Assembly: GCA_001051155.2 (NCBI GenBank)
Contig: JYIP02000003.1
Location: 4,898,001-4,962,000 of the forward strand
Direction of reading: 5' to 3'
DNA from: Chrysoporthe austroafricana
Taxonomy: Eukaryota; Ascomycota; Sordariomycetes; Diaporthales; Cryphonectriaceae
DNA length: 64,000 nt
Shown here: in pieces, positions 47,455-58,245 of the stretch
Numbering within the stretch: the stretch's first letter is position 1
How the letters are laid out: each line of letters starts with the position of its first letter
Notes under the pieces: generated by a model
Seen by the model: only the letters and a program-made list of their open reading frames with translations
Databases searched by the model: none
Told to the model about the DNA's origin: nothing
Translations under genes and position numbers: made by a program

Positions 47455-49837
47455 AATAGTGAGGGGTCCGTACCAGACAGGTATGCGAGTAATGAAGAAT
47501 GCCGAGAAGTGCGAGTATACTTTGGTTCGTTCTCCCCTTCACCACAGCAAACGAGGCCGTGACTGTGCAGTGACGGGTAGGTAGTGCGTATCCTCAGCAC
47601 AAGTAGGAATCCACTTTCGAGTGAGAAAAAGGTAGGGTGGGTGTGATCCGGCCAGAAAGGGTGTGCAGAGGTGCTGCCAGAAAAAGGCACGACCCGTAAG
47701 GGATTAATAAGGTGACGTTTTGGCCCGCAAGGATGCAGGATCCAGCATTGAAACGGGCCCCCCAGCAGGCCGGCGTCCCAACCTCTTGGACTCGAGTTCG
47801 CGACTGTCGATCGCGTCGCACGCTACTGGGCAGATCGACGCTTGTGGCGCGCAACTCCAGCCAGTCGGCCGAGCAGGCCCCAGACCAAGCGGCTCGGGTC
47901 AGACGGGGCCTCTGTCGATGGTAAAATAAAGGTGCAGGATCCAGATGCGGCCCAGGGCGCGGCCGGATCTCACGGGTGGCCTGCTAATAAGAGGTGTGTG
48001 TGGCCCGTCTTATGGTATTGCGTAGCCAGAGGCTATACAGCTCGAGAGGAGGGAGGGTGAGCGACGCTGCAACCAGGTTCGGAAGCAGATCTAGGGGTCC
48101 TGCGGCTTTGCTTGTTCGGGTTGTTCGTTGCGGGGTGGTGGGAGGGCGACTGTGGGATCTAGAAGCACCAGGTGGGACTAGTAGTAGATAGAAGTGCAGG
48201 ACGAAGGATCAGCCTGGCGGGCTGGGCTGCCACTACAGCGGTGTATGGACCTTAATAGAGGCGGACGCAGAGGCGGACGCTGAGGCGACACAGCCCTGAC
48301 CTCGAGCAGAGCGGCGTTCTCGATCGTTCCGAGAGGCCTGCGAGGCTCGCAGCACAGCCGCGAGAGGCAGACCGGTAGGGGGCGCAGACAATAGGAGCAT
48401 GACACCTGTCCTGCTGTAGACGTCATCTCGTGGTCGGGTCGCACTGATGTTCACAGCTTACTTCCAGGACCAGATGATGCTGCGACATTGCTGGGGGCCG
48501 CCTGACTTCGACCCTCCGGGGCCGCTGCTGACGGCAACAAACCGGGAGACTGACCGTGGGCATATGACGTCGAGTCGCAGGTGCCCTGGTCCGTCTGAGA
48601 AGGCCTGGGTTGAGTGGAGTCAGTTGCGCCGCCCAGAGGGAGCACATAACGCCCAGATAGTCGCGTGACATAAGCCTCACCGTCTTCTCCTTCATTCTAG
48701 TGGCGCGCCGGCCTTCCCCTTCTCGATCGCCGGGCCTGACCTGCCCCATATCATGTGATCGTCGCCGACAGCTTGTCAACCAGCGCGCTGCAGAACCGTC
48801 CACGACCGCTTCGCCCCTCTTCATCGGCCTGGCATGTCTCGCCTTGCCAAGGCAGCGGGGAGAAACATGTAGCGACGCGGAAGACGGCGGGAGGAACGCA
48901 CGGCCAATGAACAGCAGTGATCCGCCCTGCCGCCCCAAGCAAAATGGAGTCATGACTTCATCTGCTCAGTATTATCTGGGAGAGCCAGCCGGATACCTCC
49001 CAACCACTTCCTCCCTGCCATCGTGGACTCGCATTGGGGAGCGGTGTCGTCCACCAAGTCCCCAGAGAGAGCGCGCGCGAAACCAAGACCCCAGCGCTGG
49101 GACGGGCGCCCCCTGTACCGGGTCTTCTTCGGGTCGAGGCAGATCATGCAGCAGGACCTGGCACCTAGACAACGGCGAGGCTCATGGCACGTATGTTGTT
49201 TCTAGCCGTGTTTTGACTAGGCGCTGCAATGCGGTGTACGCGCCGCACCCGAACAGTCCGGCGTCGACCTCTACGGACAGCAGTATCCCCTCTTCCTACC
49301 CAGCATGCGCATCTCCTTCAGAGGATCCCTCGGTTTCGAGCCGCGAGTCTATGACGTCCTAGCGAATGGGTGTCGACGTCGGTAGTGTGCTGTGCGGCGG
49401 TCAACGATGCAGATGGCCTTCCTCCACAGAGCCAAAAGGCCAGTCATGGCGTTGAGCTTTGGGGTGCTGATAGTGGTGGACTCTGTGATTCGTGCGTGGC
49501 TCTGTCCTACCCTCCCTCGGTCTTGAGACTGCGACGGCTCTGCTGCTGCCCACGCTGGCGGGCTGGGCGCTATTCCGTGCTATGTGAGGATGGGCCTGGT
49601 CAGGAGACAGGCGTGCTTGTGTCTCGGTACAGGCTTGGTGGGTAAGGCTTGACGTCGCTAGTGCGATGCCAGCGCCTGGCCTCAGACACATCACACAGGC
49701 AGGGCTGTTAATTCAGCTCCCGGGAGTTGGCCTTCAAAGGTACATACATCGTGTAGTTATTGAGACCCTTGGATCTTTAGTCAGATATGCGAGCTGCTAA
49801 GACGGGTATGGCCGCCAGATGAAAGACCCGCCTGCTG
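47455..49837. other. 2.4 kb GC-rich intergenic stretch
   Basis: No supported gene. Several long open frames (for example 48700-49362 on the plus strand) arise from high GC, lack domains and overlap equally long frames on the other strand, so I do not call them. The right end faces the 3' end of the O-methyltransferase. Confidence 0.45.
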
Positions 49838-51265
49838 TCACTTCTGAGGGTTGCCCTTCCATTCGGCCTCCATTATCCACAAGCCCGACCCTGGCGGCTG
49901 TTTCCCCCCTTTGAAGAGGAAGCCCGCATCAGCCTCCTCGAAGATCCTGGCCCATTCGGTCATTTCGCGATCACCTGAGTTGAACAGCACATTCATACTA
50001 ATGATACCGCTTCGCATGGCCCCCTCCTGTTGCTTTGGCACCTTGTCTGGCTCCGGAATGACGACATCGTCAAGGATAATCTTGGCGCCGGGCTTGAGCG
50101 CCGGGATGAGGTTCCGCAAGATGCGCACGGCATACTTGTCGGACCAGTTGTGGAAGATGGCGCGGAAGAAGTAGACATCAGCACCACGCACGGGCTGCTC
50201 CGTCAGGAAATCATGGACAGTATACTGGACGCGGTCGGCGACATCCGCCGGTCGTTGTCTCTCGGCTTCCTTGATGACAGCCTCGTCAAGGTCCTGCACG
50301 CTGTCAGCTCTTCAGGTCACTTCTAGGATCTCTCCAGGCATGGCGCAACGTAAAGTCGGCAGACAGACCTGGACGACGAATTTCAAGGACGGAAACTCGC
50401 GGGCAATAGCACAGGAGATAGCACCATGGGAGCCGCCGACATCGACAACGGTCGCCCCCTCAGGGAGCTCGCCCCAGGGATAACCGTGGACGACATGGTG
50501 AGGCTCGAGGCCAGGTCGGCGGGAGAAGAATCTCATCATGTCCGCAAACCGCTGCAGACTGCCTGGATGTTTAGACAGGTAGTTCCACATGCCTTCCCCG
50601 CCGTGGCCCAGTGCAAACCCCGTCTCATCTGGCTCACCCGAGTCGGGCCACTTTGCCATGGCCTCGCAGGTGTTGTACGCGCCGGCCCAGCCCTCCTCCG
50701 TCTTCCACGCCATCCACTGGTGGAGCAGCTGGTCTTCGGCCAGCAGGCGCGACGCCGCCGTGTGCACGACGACGCCCGGGCGGATCTCGCGGAAGAGGTG
50801 TTGCGACATGGCCAACCGCAGAAGCCTTCGCATGTGCGTCTCACCAATCCCGGCTCCGGCGGCGAGCTGAGCAAACGTCACCTCGCCGCCCACAGGAACG
50901 GCCTGAGCCAAGCCAAAGCGAGTTATGCCTTGAATACCAACCAGATCGGTGGCCTATAAGCCTGTCAGATACGGGTCAAGTGTCCTCCTTTCCTGATGTC
51001 TTCATGGGGACGATATGCTTACACTGAAGGCAGACAGATACTGGCTCGGGCCCTGCATCAGGATACGCAGCTCCTGGCAGTCGTAGATGACTGCCTGGCG
51101 CGCGGCTTCGATGTCAGGCTCCGTGTGGGGAGGGACCAACGACCTCAGGGGGCCAGTGTGATCAAACGAGGGCACGGGAAGGCTGTTGTCAAGGTAATAT
51201 TTCTTGACCTTTTCCGTGTTCGCTGCGATGCGGGCCGCTAGCTCGGCGATATCTGATGTCGACAT
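49838..51265 (-). CDS. SAM-dependent O-methyltransferase (COMT-type)
   Basis: Transfers a methyl group from SAM to a hydroxyl of a small molecule; the class is common in mycotoxin and polyketide pathways. Exons 51265-51023, 50953-50369 and 50293-49838 give 427 residues, all introns phase 0. The N-terminal part is helical (about 1-100). A winged-helix dimerisation domain follows (VTFAQLAAGAGIGETHMRRL). The SAM loop is VVDVGGSHGAISCAIA at about 250-265. The catalytic base is likely His324 in FFRAIFHNWSD, and PGAKIILDDVVIPE is the next conserved block. It lies on the same strand as, and 578 bases downstream of, the UstYa-like gene, and its upstream region carries one copy of the cluster motif. 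I infer tailoring of the cluster product; a stand-alone role is possible. Confidence 0.92.
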
Positions 51266-51843
51266 TGTTGAGGAGGTGCTGCTGCAGCTAAGGACAGCAC
51301 CACAGATGACGAAGACGAGGCTGGGGAAGTGAGAGAGATGAAGATATCGTGGAGTTGAAGTCCTGGGGGCGCAATGGAGAGAAGTATTTATTAAACGGCA
51401 CTGCAGAGAGAGCGAAGCAGCAGGTCAGTGGTCCCAGTACGGACGTAGTGAGTGAAGGGCCTTCTAGCAGGTAAGCACTGACGCTATCAGCTTGCTCCGT
51501 CAGGTACTACCTCCAGGTACTACCCCCTGTGGGAGACAGGTCAGCTCAGGCCGGCGGGCACTGGTAGCTGCCTATTCGGTAGGTAGTAGTAACACAAGGT
51601 GGGGGAGGGGCACATAAGTACCCAGTACCAACTGCAGGTGCATGTACATGCGGCGGCCCCTTGGTATTGCATTTGTAATATTGGGTCTATACTACATTCT
51701 CAGCCTAACCCGCACTGCCTGTGATGGGGGCCAAAATACTTCTGGAAGATGCCTCTCGACCCTGGGCACACTCTTGGGAGTCTCCACCTCTACAGCAAGG
51801 GACATTCCTGCGTATTTTCTCAGAGATGCGAACATGGCACTTC
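51266..51843. promoter_or_regulatory. O-methyltransferase upstream region
   Basis: Sequence between the methyltransferase start (minus strand) and the 3' end of the UstYa-like gene. On the minus strand a TAATAAATA stretch near 51390 could be the TATA element, about 120 bases before the ATG. One cluster-motif copy lies at 51724. Confidence 0.55.
51724..51733 (+). promoter_or_regulatory. Cluster motif, one-mismatch copy (ATGGGGGCCA)
   Basis: Nine of ten bases match TTGGGGGCCA, followed by AAAA as in two of the other copies. About 460 bases upstream of the O-methyltransferase ATG. Confidence 0.5.
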
Positions 51844-52988
51844 TCATCTACCTGTGGTTGTGGCCAGATCCGCCTCCGGAACGAGCACGCTCCTGTTGAA
51901 CAGATCCACATGCCGCGAAACGGCCCACGCCTGCAGCTTATCCCACTTCACGCAGCGATGTAGAGGATCGTGCTCCAGTGGGCTGGGCCCCAGGGTTACG
52001 TTCTCGTCGTCAGGGCTGTGCAGCCAGTGATATGGCAGCACGGTGATGTCGGCGTGGCAGAGGGACGATTTGCGCAGCGACTCGATGCAGTGCTCTACGG
52101 AGGGGGGTGAGGTCGTCAGCAATGGGCCCAGCAGGTTTGCGCAGCGGTTCCGACTGTACCTGTGTGTTCTCGTTGGATCGAGTGTTGTTTCTCGGTGAGA
52201 TTCGCAAAGTAGTAGTCTTTGAAGAACCATTGGCGTAACAATTTCTGTTCCAAAGCGTCAGCCTGTAATCGGTAAACAAGCCGGAACGAACGGAGTTGAT
52301 GACATACAACGCAGTGAAGCTCATGATAGACGGCCAGAGCGCCCACGTATCCCGAACCGTCGCTCAGGCGTAATGAGGTTGCTCCGACGCGTTCCATCTC
52401 GGAAGCAGAGATTCTCATGTTCATGCCTAGACACGGGATAATATTGGTCAGTGAACATCCATACACAAGCATGGCGCTGGCAAGACGAAAACTGACCTCG
52501 CATCATCTCGTCCCAGGCGGCTTCCGTCTCCGCGGAGGGCTCGCCGACGAAACTGCCCCGGTCCACGAAGGCATCCAGGCGTCGGTCTTCCCATTCAACA
52601 ATGTCCCTGGCGGGTGCTTGGTTTCAAACCATATCAGCAAACACGTATTTGTCCTGTGCTGTAGTATTCCACGTAGAAGCTAGGAGCATGAAAACTTACA
52701 CCATGGGCCATCCGCACATGAGCAAGGGTGTCGAGCGAGGCTGGCAGTGACGGCGAGCACGAAGAGGCACACGTTGAAGGTCAAGAAAACCAAATTTATG
52801 AACCAGAAAGCGCGGGACGGACGGCGACCTCCAAGCGATGTTTCGACTCTGCTGTCTGTAATTTTTGATGCGTCTTGCTTCTCTGCTGGCTCATCTTCGG
52901 TACCCTGCTCTCCTTGCGCATTCAGTAAAGGATGTGACTCGATATCAAATTCAGAATTGCGTGGGTTCTCATCCGGTCTGTATGCCAT
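51844..52988 (-). CDS. UstYa-family (DUF3328) oxidase/cyclase, copy 1
   Basis: UstYa proteins carry out oxidative cyclisation and other oxidations of fungal ribosomal peptides (ustiloxin, asperipin, phomopsin) and of some other metabolites. Exons 52988-52700, 52616-52497, 52426-52308, 52244-52160 and 52094-51844 splice in frame to 287 residues. A cytosolic acidic tail precedes one membrane helix (about 61-83, FWFINLVFLTFNVCLFVLAV). SPARDIVEWEDRR begins the conserved luminal domain. Both diagnostic HxxHC motifs are intact: HELHC at 171-175 and HTEHC at 203-207, followed by IESLRKSSLCHAD. The C-terminal extension after DITVLPYHW is about 60 residues. It is divergent with the seven-helix protein, and its promoter holds the cluster motif. 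Confidence 0.93.
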
Positions 52989-53689
52989 GATGCGTTGGTA
53001 GACAAGGATTTTGAGATGATATTTCTAGAACCGATATCCGTCGAAAGAGACTCGATAGGAAAATGGCCTTTGAAAGATAGAGCTGGTATACCGGGGCGTG
53101 CTGGGACAATTTCAAGCCGTATAGCCCCTAGCATAACCTGCACAGTATGAACAACTCCTCGCACGTCCATATCCCTGGCGAGAGAAAAGGCGTGGGAAGG
53201 ATAGTTCATGGTAAAGTCACCTTTGTGTAAACTATTGCGCGCGAACACGATAGCGAATGGAATCGAGAGAATTTGGAACACGAGATAAGAATTTTGGGGG
53301 CCAGTACCGGGGGGCTAGTGCGGCTTGTCGTGACGATGTAACCTTTCGCAGTCATGCAGCAGTAGTCTTTCCGTTCGAACGCATTAGGACTGTAAGGCAG
53401 AAACGTGTGATTGCACCTCACAGATCCTTCAGCTCGAATTTCAGCCACACCAAAGAATCCCACTGGCCGTGCCTCGCTTACTGCCCTCCAGCTACTCATT
53501 TGTGGTCGTTGCCCTCAGGATTTTCCATAGCTTGGGTTCCACGACAGACCATCCGAATTGAGTCCAGCGTCACGCGCTCTGTAATAATATAGCACAGGCC
53601 TTCCCCTACAGTCCCCTCACGATTTTCTGTCGTGTCTTATAGCTAGCCGACGAGTCTCTAGCCTGTTAAGCAACATTTGAACTTGTACC
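52989..53689. promoter_or_regulatory. Divergent promoter, UstYa copy 1 / seven-helix protein
   Basis: Seven hundred bases between two divergent starts, with no gene inside. It contains one exact cluster motif at 53294, roughly centred (about 305 bases from one ATG and 385 from the other), so it could serve both genes. Confidence 0.6.
53294..53303 (+). promoter_or_regulatory. Cluster motif TTGGGGGCCA
   Basis: Exact ten-base copy, preceded by TT and followed by GTACC. See the divergent promoter at 57404-58245 for three further copies. Confidence 0.6.
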
Positions 53690-55207
53690 ATGGCGCTTTC
53701 AATCGGCACAAACGTTGTGATCATCTCTGTTGTGTTCTCTGTTCTTGCCATATTGTCTGTTCTCCTGCGTTTCCACGTACGGCTTACACAGCGCATCCCG
53801 TTCAGCATTGATGACTACACCATTATACCTGGACTGGTAGGCCCTTCGCCTTTCATTCTTCTTTTGCGTTGAAGGACTCCATATTCTCGGGATCTACTTG
53901 GTTAACTCACATGGCTCGTCATCAAGATACTCACCGTGGGAGTCGGCGTGGCCAACTGCGTCAGTATGTATCCATCTCTTGCTACTTACGCCGAGAATTG
54001 CCATACGCCATCTATGGTTTCTTACAATTGGGAATGGCACAGGTGCTATTGCGGGCGATCTTGGAGTTCACATAAAATTAAACGAGAAGGGAGCTCCAGA
54101 GTACAATGGACGAACGGTCATCTTCATGAAGGTATGAGCCGAGACACGTCTTGAGATGTGCGACGAGCACCGCACAACGATGCTAAAGAGCCCTGCAGTG
54201 TCTGTTCTGCACCACGCTTTTGTCGACTCCTGCATTAGCCTTTACGAAGTGCTCGATTGTTTTCTTCTACCGCCGCATCTTCCGCGGGGCCAAGTTCAAC
54301 GTCATTACCATCTTGCTCATTATCTTCATCGCCCTATGGGGCCTGGCCATGTTCCTCGGTAACATCCTCACCTGTCGGCCAATCTCGGGAAATTGGGAGG
54401 CCTTCACCGCTGCACCCACTGAGGGCGGCAAAAAGGCGAAGTGCTTCAACCCAGTACCGAAATACTATACCTCCGCCGTTTGCGACCTTTTTGCGGATAT
54501 CATCATATTCATCATTCCCCAGCCCCTAGTATGGAGGCTTCAGATGCCAACGAGTAGGAAGGTAGCCGTGAGCGCCATCTTCGTAGTCGGAGCATTGTAA
54601 GTCTCCCCGCCCCATCATCGCTGAAGGCCAACTGCGTGCGTTGCTCTGGTCCGTGACGAGTCGACTGAAATTTGAATCAACAGTGTCCTTGGGATCAGTG
54701 CTGCCAAGATCTCCTTCTTTGTCAAAGCCGGGCGCGAGTCCAGCCGTAGCTACGACGTGACTTGTGAGTGATCGTTTAACCTTGGGCATACCCAGAATCT
54801 TTCCACTTAACTAATCCTCCTGTGCAGACGACCAAGCGCCGACTCTATACTGGACCCAGCTCGAATGTGCCATCGCGGTGATTTGCGCTTGCCTACCCAC
54901 TCTACGGATCACGGCGATGAACCTTACTGTCGAGAGGCTACGCAGCTACGCTAGCAAGCTCTCGCTGCGCAACAGGAGCACCAGGAAGAGCAAGGCCTCG
55001 TCTGAACGTAGTCTACCGCGCTGGGATGGAGATATTCCCGGGAAACAAGCGAGCGCCACATCCTTTCCCCCACCTACGGAGTATAGGGTTGAGGCAGTAC
55101 CGCTACAGCAGATCGGTAACGATCGGCAGCAGCCGCCGCATCATGCCGATGGCTCTGGGATTGTTGTGCAGAAAGATGTTTACCAACAGCGTGAGAATGC
55201 TGTTTGA
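53690..55207 (+). CDS. Seven-helix membrane protein of the fungal rhodopsin-domain/Pth11-related type
   Basis: Integral membrane protein of the large fungal family often annotated as rhodopsin domain-containing. Some members act as surface or nutrient sensors (Pth11), but most are uncharacterised. Exons 53690-53836, 53927-53963, 54043-54131, 54199-54596, 54684-54763 and 54828-55207 give 376 residues. Helix 1 is VVIISVVFSVLAILSVLLRF. The family block RIPFSIDDYTIIPG follows. FTKCSIVFFYRRIF, GNILTCRPISGNWE, CDLFADIIIFIIPQPLVW and ECAIAVICACLPTLRI are typical later segments. There is no CFEM domain. The tail of about 100 residues is Ser/Arg-rich and cytosolic. Its position inside the UstYa block, with a shared promoter, suggests co-expression; a role in export or sensing of the product is only inferred. 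Confidence 0.88.
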
Positions 55208-57162
55208 GGTAGCATACACCGTGCCTTTGTCTCAAGCTTGTAAATTACTTTTGATTGCCGTAAATCGTTCCGAGGGGCCTTGGTGGGCGGCCTCTGAGCA
55301 AGGATATGACACTCCAAGGCTATCTAGATACTTACTACGTAGCCAGGTTTAGCCAAACTCTTGATAAACTGTTGTTAAATACTATCCCAGGTTGGACGGC
55401 TCTTCTCACGAGACTTCTGATAATTCTTTACAAGCAGCTGAGAACTTGCGTGTTCGCATATTCGGAAGGACCAGGGACTCGCAGGGAGCGTGTCGCTCGT
55501 TGCATAGCTGAACAATCCCTGAATTTGTGTCAGCTTCGGACGAACTGTTCAACCATGCCACCATTTCACGGCCCGCTACCTCTCCGCTTACCCGCCGCCA
55601 ACTATGCAGACCTGCTGACCTTTGTGCCCTATGAAGCGAACCTATTGGATGAACCGCTCTTGTCCACCCTGGGATTAGGCACCCTCCTGAGGCTGCATCA
55701 TCCCGTAAGCTCCGGCTCGAAGCGCACAGTTGGCTCATATTCGACCTTCGTCCGGCATATCCTTGGCACCCATAAATACTCTGTAGCGTGGCCAATATAA
55801 GGCACTTTGTACCTGGATAGCCATTTATCACTTTCCATGTGAGAATGATCTGCGCTTATCGTGGTGCAGTGTCCCATTGCCGTCTGCTACCCAACGATGC
55901 CATCTGCTATACAAACATTGCTTCAGCTAGGCTCATTGCTTCTACAAGTTTCGAACTTTCCGAGCTAGAAGATTGTGTGTTATTGCCACTTTGAGCAGCT
56001 CCGGCGCAGGTATGGATCCCAGTGTGCAGAAGGATTGATGGTAACAGTGACTAGCCGGGGCTCGGATTATTTGCATGCTTGCGGGCGCAAAAATTGCGAG
56101 CGAGACCACCACATTCCTTTCAAAGCTTAGTACATTTAGACTTTGACGTTTCCCTGAAGGATGTAAATCCGGGCTTCGTGCATAGGCTGTGACCAATAGG
56201 AGCGTTGCATAACACAAAGCATGTCACGAGCTGCGGACTTGTGGTGTGTTTTACGGACGGCGGCCGCGTGCAGGTGTCATCATGCCACACGTTTTCTCTG
56301 CTTGACCGTACAAGCTTTCGACGGCCCGAATTGACTACCCCGGTAGTTGCCACATACCACCGTCAAAGCGATCCGTAGTAGTGTACGACCACGCCAGGTG
56401 GCGGAGCATAAGCATTGATCTTTGCGCGTGAATAAATGCCTGTGTGAACTCCCAAAAAAGTAAGCTGAAGATCTTTTGAGGGCCCATGTAAAGGTTGTGG
56501 TCCTGTTCCCAGCTACCAATGATTTGCCAGAAAGCTACGGTATCCTTGATGTTACCCAATCTATCGAGGTACAGCGCTGAACTTTGTGAACTCTGTTGAA
56601 ACGGGCTGGCTGTTTACGCATGTCCGTTGAGTGTTCATTTCCTCTCTTGGGGGACGGGACTCTTTGTCGTCATAGTCAATCCTTCGGCGCTGTCGACCTC
56701 GGCAGCCGTGCAATATCGGAGCCAAGCTACCCTGCCCGTCTTATGGACCTTTAGGCTGTCAGACTTTTCACGCATGGTGTTTTAACTGCGCCATGAGACA
56801 TTTGACGTAGACTTTTCTGCAGCTTGCTGTTCTGACACTTAATAGTACATACAACATACTGAGACTGGAGGAAGTACAGTAGGTGGGGAACTAGCCTGAC
56901 TGAGTGCTTCGAGACCACCTAGGTATTACGTACGATGGGCGCCGCTTGTCACACCAAGATGAATGCATACGTAGAAAATCATTTCATTTCTCGGCCAAGT
57001 AATGACTGCCTAGGAACACCTGCGCGCACTCAAGTAGGAAAGTCCATAGAGAAGCACTCGACACATCAGTCTCACCCTGAAGACCATCACATCCTGTTCT
57101 TGATAACCTGTCCGCTTCTACCCGACCTATGTGTCTGAATGGGCTCTCTCGATGTGCATGAA
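55208..57162. other. Intergenic inside the cluster, 2 kb
   Basis: No gene that I can support. The longest minus frame (about 56650-56335) carries the protein-like phrase DTVAFWQIIGSWEQDHNLYM but has no upstream ATG and no domain. The 164-codon plus frame at 55306 looks like chance. No second precursor-like peptide was found here. Confidence 0.45.
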
Positions 57163-57403
57163 CTAGGAGTCATCCTCGATGGTCCACGTTGCATAGACCA
57201 GAGAGTCATCCTCCGCCCGTGGAGCCTTGATGTCTGCATCGGCTCCGGGCTCTGTCATTAACACTCAGACTAAGTCTTCTCATAAAAAGGTTTGACCGAC
57301 CAAAGGCGCGGTCTTAGGGTGATGCACACTTACGGGGAGTGGGAACTGCCGCTACACAGCTGATAGCTGCCATGATGGCAATGAGGAAGGTCGTGGAGTG
57401 CAT
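57163..57403 (-). CDS. Candidate RiPP precursor peptide (52 aa, secreted, one intron)
   Basis: Two exons, 57403-57334 and 57251-57163, with donor GTAAGT and acceptor GACAG, encode 52 residues. Residues 1-19 are a classic signal peptide (MHSTTFLIAIMAAISCVAA), followed by VPTPQPGADADIKAPR. The C-terminus is AEDDSLVYATWTIEDDS, where the sequence EDDS occurs on both sides of the hydrophobic-aromatic octapeptide LVYATWTI. The repeat is also visible in the DNA (GAGGATGACTC twice). There is no KR dibasic repeat, so it differs from multi-core dikaritin precursors. It lies between two UstYa genes, divergent from the second and convergent with the seven-helix gene. A TATA box sits about 135 bases upstream and three cluster motifs are in its promoter. 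Alternative: a small secreted effector unrelated to the UstYa genes. No other part of the sequence shows the peptide being modified. Confidence 0.65.
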
Positions 57404-57535
57404 TCTGAGAGTTTAGAAGCGGATTCTGGCTTGTAATGCGGTTTTCGAAGTTATGCTGATCCTCTAGATAGACATCTAGGCTCTTGGAGGTGTGGATGAA
57501 ACCAGAGGAGAGGTAGGCGGCGGCTCGAGCCCCAT

Positions 57536-57541
57536 TTTATA
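57536..57541 (-). promoter_or_regulatory. TATA box of the precursor peptide gene
   Basis: TATAAA on the minus strand within CAGTCTATAAAATGGGG, about 135 bases before the ATG, leaving room for a leader of about 100 bases. Position and sequence are canonical. Confidence 0.6.
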
Positions 57542-57784
57542 GACTGCCAACAGCGCCGTCGCACCCGAGGTCGCCTTACAAGGCGTCTCGACGAACACCT
57601 GGCGAACAAGATCGATACGACCATCTTGTGAACACTCGAGCAAGATGACGATACGTGGTATTGAGCATTCATTTGGCGACACGGGTGGATGGAACCTGCC
57701 CAGGTCGGCTCCGGATGTGCGCTCGCTTCAATGCTCGTACTGCATACCAGTCACATCTTGGCGACTATTCCTGATCGTCCCTCT

Positions 57785-57812
57785 TTGGGGGCCAGAGACC
57801 TTTGGCCCCCAA
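57785..57812. promoter_or_regulatory. Inverted pair of the cluster motif
   Basis: TTGGGGGCCA at 57785-57794 and its exact reverse complement TGGCCCCCAA at 57803-57812, separated by eight bases. A perfect ten-base inverted repeat fits a dimeric regulator, as zinc-cluster (Zn2Cys6) activators of fungal clusters often are. It could also form a stem-loop, but single copies elsewhere argue for a protein-binding site. Confidence 0.65.
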
Positions 57813-57978
57813 CCAGTGAAACCTCGCAAAATATGCCCATATAAAGCTCATGGCACTAGCACGACCTGTCTACATATCCTGCCTTCTTTCGGATTGCTAT
57901 TGGATGGAACATAGGCTGATCCTCATGTCAGTCATCCCGCGGTTCTAACTATGCTCGGCAGTCCATTAAAGTTGCTTT

Positions 57979-57988
57979 TGGCCCCCAA
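57979..57988 (-). promoter_or_regulatory. Cluster motif, single reverse copy
   Basis: TGGCCCCCAA on the plus strand, that is TTGGGGGCCA on the minus strand, followed by AAAA in that orientation. About 260 bases upstream of the UstYa copy 2 start. Confidence 0.6.
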
Positions 57989-58245
57989 GAAGGATTATGT
58001 CGACGACCGTGTCTCGTTGAGGGTTTGCACTTTGTTGCTCTGCGCCCGTCCAGCGTGGCAACGTCAGCGAACAGTCGGACATCCGTCATTGGGTAACAAA
58101 ACTCCATGCTGCGCCTCTCAGTAATTACTTCATAGCCTACTCAGACGTGCAAGGGCCAATGTAGGCAGTAACTATTACATTCTTCCGCGGGGTTGCTGCT
58201 AGAGTCCCATTACGCTGTTGCTCACACATCATTTCGACCAGCACA

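Larger units (their letters stand above)
57404..58245. promoter_or_regulatory. Divergent promoter, precursor peptide / UstYa copy 2
   Basis: Eight hundred and forty bases between two divergent starts. It contains three exact copies of the cluster motif: an inverted pair at 57785-57812 and a single copy at 57979-57988. No gene is visible in it. Confidence 0.65.

Noticed and set aside
48700..49362. 220-codon plus-strand frame
   Set aside because: Low-complexity Ser/Pro/Arg composition, no domain, and equally long frames on the opposite strand; explained by high GC.
51142..51154. GGGGGCCAGT within the O-methyltransferase first exon
   Set aside because: Shares only the eight-base core and is coding; expected a few times by chance in 64 kb.
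55306..55831. Overlapping long frames on both strands inside the cluster
   Set aside because: No signal peptide, domain or splice support; neither has a family match I recognise.
56335..56650. Minus-strand frame with Trp-rich sequence in the cluster, considered as a second precursor or exon
   Set aside because: No upstream ATG before the stop, no signal peptide and no acceptor-donor pair linking it to a neighbour.
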